DNA of 64,000 bases from Sipunculus nudus (Eukaryota; Annelida; Sipuncula; Golfingiida; Sipunculidae), in assembly GCA_026874595.1 (NCBI GenBank), contig CM049309.1, forward strand, positions 5,788,576 through 5,852,575, in the 5' to 3' direction. The position numbers and the translations under genes were made by a program. Below are positions 39,501-47,135 of this stretch, one piece after another. Each line of letters opens with the position of its first letter. Positions within the stretch are counted from its first letter, which is position 1. The notes under the pieces are model-generated. The model saw nothing but the letters and a program-made list of their open reading frames with translations. It made no database searches and was not told the DNA's origin.

Positions 39501-42500
39501 ATTACGAAAATATTTCGATCATCATCGAGAGTTAGTGTGCGGTCCTCGATGCAAGATGTAAAGGCACTCTGACGCTGGTAATCTCCCGAGGGCCGAAATG
39601 AACCTACATCACCAGTCGCCACGTTGTTCCATGGCGGGTTCGGTGTCCCACATTTGACTTGGTGTGGCAAGTGAGACATACACGTATTGCCTTTTTCAGC
39701 ATTACTGTAAACGAAATGGAAACCGTGGTATAAAAATTTTTAAAAATATGTATATATGTGTGTGTGTGTGTGTGTGTGTTTGGGGGCCAGGGGTGGGGTT
39801 ACCTGGTATCAGGTGTACATCCCCTTGAGGTTATAAGAAGTTCATTTTATGAGGTTCTGAAGTTGAGAATATTGGCCAGGTGAGGGGGTGATTAATAGGC
39901 TGCGTGTTTTGTAGTCTGTACACCTAAGTAACATGGCTTCTCCTGTACCCAATGAGGAATCGGCACACTCCATGACAATTATTTACCTTTAGCACTATTC
40001 TGGAAAATGTCCTATAGCTACTGTTCTTCAAAGATGAAAATGGATGCTGTCACTTATTGACTTAATCTTGGCTGATTGATAAAAAAATATGTGAGTTTGT
40101 ACATCAAATTGGCAAATTGTCGCTATTTGAAAATTGCTCAAAATCATTTCATTTGTTTTTATTTTTTCTCATACAACGAAAAATCATCTCATTTCCCTTG
40201 TTATTGTATGTATATTCTTTATACATAATCACCATTATTTGGTTAAAAATTATTGGGATTTTGATGCACTCATAAAGGTTCGTTTCTCGGGAGTTCAGCG
40301 TGCATTTATAATTTTACCGTACATTTTAAGATAGAAACGAAAATAAAGTATTCTTTTTCAGAATAATGGTTCAGAATATTAATTCCCTTGGTCCTTGAGT
40401 TTTGTAAATGCATCTTGGTCGTGTACATAAGGCAAAGAATACATCAGACCATAGTTACACAATATCTTCTGCATACATTGCAAAGGTTGAAGAATATGGT
40501 TTTTACCAAGCACATAATGCTTTATCGTTGAACAACAGTATGCTTATATAAATATATATATATATATATCATTACTTTATGCCAGGATTAACATATTAAT
40601 GAAACGTACTAGCAGTATATTTCTTGAAAAATGTCTGCTTCGCGTCTCCGTAACCTCAATTATCCTATAAATGTCCCCCAAACCATTCGGATTTTTGAGG
40701 GTCTACTGTATATATGTAAGCCTATATAAGACCAACACATATATAATCACCTTATTAACAGCTGTTGAAAATACTAATAAAGTTTAATTATAACACTATA
40801 ATGAAATCTTTCCATTGTACAGCCATAGATTGCTGGTCAGATAATCTTCCTTCAAACAGGAAGTTTCTGCTTTTGACAAAACAAGTTTTGTTTTCGTTCT
40901 GTATTTACATGGGTTGTGATATGGTTATTAGTATGTTCTCAGAAAAAATACTCCAGTGTCTGGAAATTACCTAAAATACGGACTTATGCGAAATCGTTCA
41001 TTCATATGTAACTATTGTTAAATTTTCAATTTAAAGCAAGTGACTTATGGATAACGGGCTTAACCTTCATGGACAAACTATTTGCGGCCCTCGAGGTTTT
41101 TTTTTCTTTCTTTCTTTCTTTCAGTACGAAAGATGACGAACGTCATCGCTTTCAAATGCTTGCGAGATATGAATCATTCGGGATTTGATAAGAGCGAGTA
41201 TGATGTCTAAAGGCATGATTGTATCTGCGGAGAGTTTGTTGGCGATTGTACCCGTACCGACCGAATTAAAGCCGGAACGACGCTCTCGTAAGAGCTTAAA
41301 AGATTATTGCTTTATAATGAAAGACGTTATCTTCCGCGTCATGAGGGCGAGACCAAATCGATTAAACATCAACCGTACATATAATTTGACGAGCAAATGT
41401 CCGATTGACACTCTTACAGACAGACGGTCATGAATGTTTTCAAGCTATACTCTACACACAGAATTTGGAGAAATTTTAAATGTTAAAGATTTAAAAGGTA
41501 ATAAATGATGCTAACTTGTGAGGCGAAGCACTAATTATAAATTTAAAGGCAGGCCTTATTTCCACTCCCCCGGAGTGGAAATAAGGAATGCTTATTTCCA
41601 CTCCCCCAGGGGAGTGGAAATAAGGGATGCTTATTTCCACTCCCCCTTGTAATAAAAGCTGGTAAAGTCTTAAGTATTTCGGCAGTTTAAGTGACAAAAA
41701 CTTGGGTGTTTATTCTTTCCAGTGATAAACGTAGTTTAATTATTGCTTTTCTTTACAAAATCCTCTCTAAAGTACTTATATAGACACGATAGGGACAGCA
41801 TGAGACAGTTACATATTTCTAGAAACAAGTTCTTTAAACATCTAAGTTTATCAGTTTTTATATTGAAATTGATTTTTATTTCAATGCATTTAACATCAAA
41901 GTTTAAAAGAGTTACCCCTGACAATTATATTACAATTATGTGTGACAAAAAATTTAAAAGACATAGATTTATATTTTTTCTGCAGTGCCTAATAGATTTT
42001 TCGGTCTAGTTGGTTCATCATTTTGAAAATTTATATGTGGATCATCAGAACTAACTTAAAGTAGCGCATAAAGAGTAAGAGATTTTGACATTACTTAATA
42101 AACTGGCTGAGAGTCCTTATCAGTAACGTTAGACAATTGGCACCTCATTAGTGAGCTCCGGTTTTGTGTCCATACGCTCAGACTGGTGCTATCAGCTCTT
42201 TAGCTCTGAATATAAGGTAAAGCCCAGACAGTTAAACTGGACTGGCACCTGTACCCTTGTAGGTTGTTTCAGTAATTTACTGTGCCACTGATTTCATCTT
42301 AAACATTTTCAGTGATGTTATACTGTGGTGTCAAAATAGGCAAAAATTACTAGAACTGAGATTTAAAGTATTAAAACTATAAATGTAACATGGGGTGCTT
42401 TAAGACCATTGTCACTATACTGATTAGATAGATATGCATCTCAAAGGTAAGCCCAATAACAATTATTAACACATGTCATGTTTTATTTTTATATATAGTT

Positions 42501-45500
42501 CATCAGTGTTATCCTATATAGAGCTGCTGTAAATGAATATCTATTCTACCAAACCCTTATCTGTTGCATCTAACATCATAGGGATTGGTAATTAACTCAC
42601 AGGGGGAGTGGAAATAAGCATCCCTTATTTCCACTCCCTGGGGGAGTGGAAATAAGCACTTCCAAATTTAAATGACAAAAGTATATATTTGTAACATAAT
42701 TTTGTCCAGGCTCGCGTTTTCCATAAGGCAAGAACCTTGAACTTTTTAATGACAATTATTCGTGTTTTGCATAAAGAATGTTTAAGGCGCTGCCTGGACC
42801 ACACAGGACTCGAACATCAACCTATCAACTGAATGTTTGAACTTCTAAGTTCATATCCTATGTTTGCAGAAGAAATATTGGAGCTGGCCAAACATTAACT
42901 TCCATCCCCTTAAGTCTGACTACATTAAATAAAGACATTTAAGAGAATATTAGTTGAGGATCAGAAAATGCATATATTTTTTTATGTGAAAGGTGCCTCA
43001 AAATGTCATCTTTCATTGTATATATAAAATTTCCCCAATATTGAAGGGGGTCACCGGTGTCCCTCTCCCATACTCTCTATGAAGCTTTAAATAATTTTTA
43101 TAAAAACATGGATCTATATTTTTCATTGGCTGAAATATTTTACTTGGTAATGCATAAAATATATATTTAATTTATATTTTAATATTATGAAAAAATATGT
43201 ATACACAATTTAAGAACTTTGTTTTTAGCTCAGCTGACTGAAAGTCGTCCGTTAGCAACGCACAAAAATGAACCGCTAACCCTAGAAGCTTCTAAGTGAA
43301 ATCCATGGAGGTCAATAACAATTCCCCTCGGAACCACAAATTAGATCACGGCGACCTATATCCTCCAAGCTATGGGGCTTGTAAGTACCCCCCCCCCCCC
43401 CAAGAATAATTATAAATTTGATACAAAACCGCAAGTATCTTGGTAATTCATGCATAGATTGTCATGAAATTGCCACTTATTCAAAATGATGGTGGATGCA
43501 TATTAAACCAAACTTTCCAACCTAAACCTTCCATCTTGCGTATATAGCTGACCTGCCAATAGGGGAAGCACCTAATTGAATTTGGGTCACAAGGTCAAAG
43601 ATCAAGGTTACAGGGGCCACCTGTCCACATATTATTTTCCAGATGATCACTCCAGTTTGGTTTTGCCACATTGGTTTCAAACCTGACTTATATATCGCCC
43701 ACCACTTAAGTAAGAACCCTTTCGTTTTGGAGGTCAAGGTCGCAGGACCTATCTTTTCAAAATTAACGTGGATGCATATTAAGCTCAACTTTTCATCACA
43801 AATTTTCCGTCTTCCAGATATTGATTTTTGCCGATAGGGGAAGATTCTTTTCGATTTTTTAGTCAGAGGGTAAAAGGTAAAGGTCACAGGGCTCATCCAT
43901 TCACAAATTAGTTTATGGAAGATAACGCCAATATGGACAGACAGATTGGCTTCAAACTTAGTTTATTAATGACCCACCACTGAAGAATCGTTTTGATTTC
44001 GGAGTCCCGATGTCAAAGATAAAGGTCACAGGACCAACATATTTAAAAAGATTGTGAATGCATATTTTATCAAACTTTTTTTATCCCAAATCTTCTATCT
44101 TCCACACGTGGCTTACCTGCCCAAAGTGGAACAAAATTTTGAGGTCACCTGGTCAGATGTCAAGGTCATTGAACCCACCTTTTTAAGATTGTTATGATAA
44201 ACTAATTCTGTAAGTTCAAGGACAGTATATCTCAGATTTTTTTACACAGGATTAAGGGTTCAGGTCACAGGACCAACATTTAAAAAAAAACTTATAAAAA
44301 TATCGTTATAGACCAATTCAGCGGAGCGTCTAGACTCATGGGTCCCTAGTTAAAATACCCATCAACCGCCAACTCGGTGTTAGCGCCCCTGATTCTTGGA
44401 TTTCTGGATCCGCCACTGTGAAGTTTTTAGTTAATTTTATTTGCTAAAACGCAAAGCTTATATTTTAAAACCAGCCTTTTTCCGAATGATACTAAAAATC
44501 TGAAGGACTGTTTAAAAAATCCTAATGTAAGTAACATATATGCATCATATCAAACCATATATGACATAAGCTTTTCAAGAATTATTTAAAGTAATTTTAA
44601 ACTGTTTATTTAAGAACCCCCTTTCTTGGAAATATTCTTTTTTCTGTAGTTACGAAGAAACCCTAATTTTATAACAAATTTTCCCTAATTATTCTCTTTA
44701 TAAATTTCCACTTTATCCCAGACATTAAACGTATTATACTGGTCCATCATATGCCCCACTGCTGTCATTTCTTCGGAATCGATCCCTTACGTACAAACAT
44801 CAAGTTAACGGGAAAAATGTCCGCCACAGACAAATAACACTAGAGACAATTTTTACTTTAATTGTTGAGATCGGAAACCAGAAGTACCTATTGTCAGCTC
44901 TAACGATTTTCATCAACATTAAGGAAACCTCGTCTGTGGTAACTATTAATTTATTTATTACAAATTTAGCTTTATGCTGTTTTTTCAGTGGGGCCCTGTT
45001 AAAATGGCATACCCATTATTACAATAAAAGGAGATCATAGAATGTATGTATATGCAATGAGATGAAATAAAACTTCAATGTTTATACTAATTAGACATAA
45101 ATGAAATATTTAAATCCTTCAAGATACTATAAACGATTTCGGCGAAACATAATAAGAAAAAACAATCACATGTGAAACATAAACACATTCCACAATGTTA
45201 AAATATCGGATAAATATCCATATGAAAAAAATATACATTTAAAACAACAATAGTTAATGTGATTCACGGAGGTAGAAATGCATGCTATTCAGTAATAAGG
45301 CCTGGAGAAAAGATGCTTTTCTTAAATACAGGGAATGCCGTAAGCATTCGGATATGAGCTGGCAGTTTGTTTTACAGGAAAAGTCCAGCAGAAGCGGATC
45401 CAAGGGGGGAGGGGGGTCCAGGGTGTCCGGACCCCCCCCCCCCCTTTTTTTTCATCAGAAGCAACGTTTTTTTATGGGCTTCGGACAAAATTTTACGGCC

Positions 45501-47070
45501 TGGACCCCCCTTTTCCAGACCTGGGGACCCTTTTTTTGGGTTTTTATTAGTCCTCCTGGGTTAGACCCCCCTTTTCCTAAATCATGATCCGCCCCTGTCC
45601 AGAATAGGCAAATGAGGATTTGCAATGTTCAGACTTGGATTTAGGTAAAGGCAAATTACTTTTAAAAGTCCTCCTTGTTTGGTATTCACGGGTTCCCGTT
45701 TAATTAAAAAACTGATTAAACAGTTAGGTGCCTGGCCAGTAAAACATTTAATTACTAAAACTAATGTTTATCCAATGTTTGGAATTTACAACATATTCAA
45801 ACAAGAACATGATGTTTTCCCTGTATCACGTAAATATAGTGTTAGAACTTATCTGAAATCTTAAACAACCCGAACCAATAAATCAGGGCCGTCAATATGG
45901 GGGTGGGGGCGGTGTAGGGTATATATTCCACCAACTTTTGGCAAGGGGGATGGTCAATGTTAACCCCCCTCCCCCACATCACACACACACTGTTCAGAGA
46001 ATAATATGTATATATTGCAAATAAAATATATTAAATGTAAAATACATGCATTTGGAATAAAATTTTAGGATAAATATTTCAAATGTGTCACGCTAATATA
46101 TTTGAATTTTGTGCCTGCAAGTCATCATCCCGCAACAAGCCCCGACCCCCCCCCCCCCCCCCCCACCCTTGATGAAAAATTTACACTACTGCCATAAACG
46201 GTTATCAAATTTCTTCTTTAGGGATAACATGGAGTATCAGAGAGGTTTCGATTCTTCAGAAACTGTTGCGTTGATGTTTACTATTGTAAATGTTGGTTAA
46301 TCAGGTATTTTGGCATGCTTTTTAAATCATCTGCTGGAATAAAGATACTGATTTGAATTAAAATTAACTTTTTTTTATTTATTTATCAATAAATGCTGTG
46401 ATTGACAAAGTCACACAGGCCCATTGTGTTGTTTTTAATCCCACATCTTCTAGTCATCTATATTACAGTATATACATATATATTAATTTAACAATATCAA
46501 GAATAATATTTATATTTTACATATAAATATAATACAATTCAAAGCTGATAATCTTGAAATTTGATGATTTTGATGTCTTTGGTTAGTTCAAAAGTTCTTC
46601 AAGAAGTTGTTTGATCTTTTCATTCCTCCTTTCTTTCTTTTTTCTTTTTGGTTTTTATTGCTTGCATTAAAATTGTCAACTGCAGGAATTACCTTGATGC
46701 CTATTCTTTAAAAAAAAAACACAGCCAAATACAGACCACAAAAGTGCCCACAAAATGTAAAAACGAGGTGCCCACTATTCCAAGGTTTAAATATATGATA
46801 TAAAAAATAATCGGGCCAGAGGTGCTCGTTAGGCGAGGCTCTCCTGTGTTTGTATAGATTGACATACAGTTTACAAGAAACGTACACACGGACAAATGTG
46901 ATACATTCACGTAAGTATATATCTCTCCATTCATATAAACACTGTTAACCGTAATTAATGATATGTGTCCATGTTTTAATCAGCTTATATATATACAAAC
47001 ACGGATACGGGATCTTAGAAAAGTGGGGTTTAGCCACTTGGCACCGGTAAACAAGTGCCGTGAGTGCCAC

Positions 47071-47135
<65 letters not shown>

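Noticed and set aside
41557-41650. CRISPR-like regular repeats (TTATTTCCACTCCCC units)
   Set aside because: There are only a few units, they alternate in orientation, and the spacers are not of regular length. The matching inverted copy at 42601 shows it is the end of a fold-back element in a eukaryotic genome.
45282-45587. 101-residue open frame rich in Gly and Pro
   Set aside because: Translation of the poly-G/poly-C core of a MITE; low complexity with no splice context.
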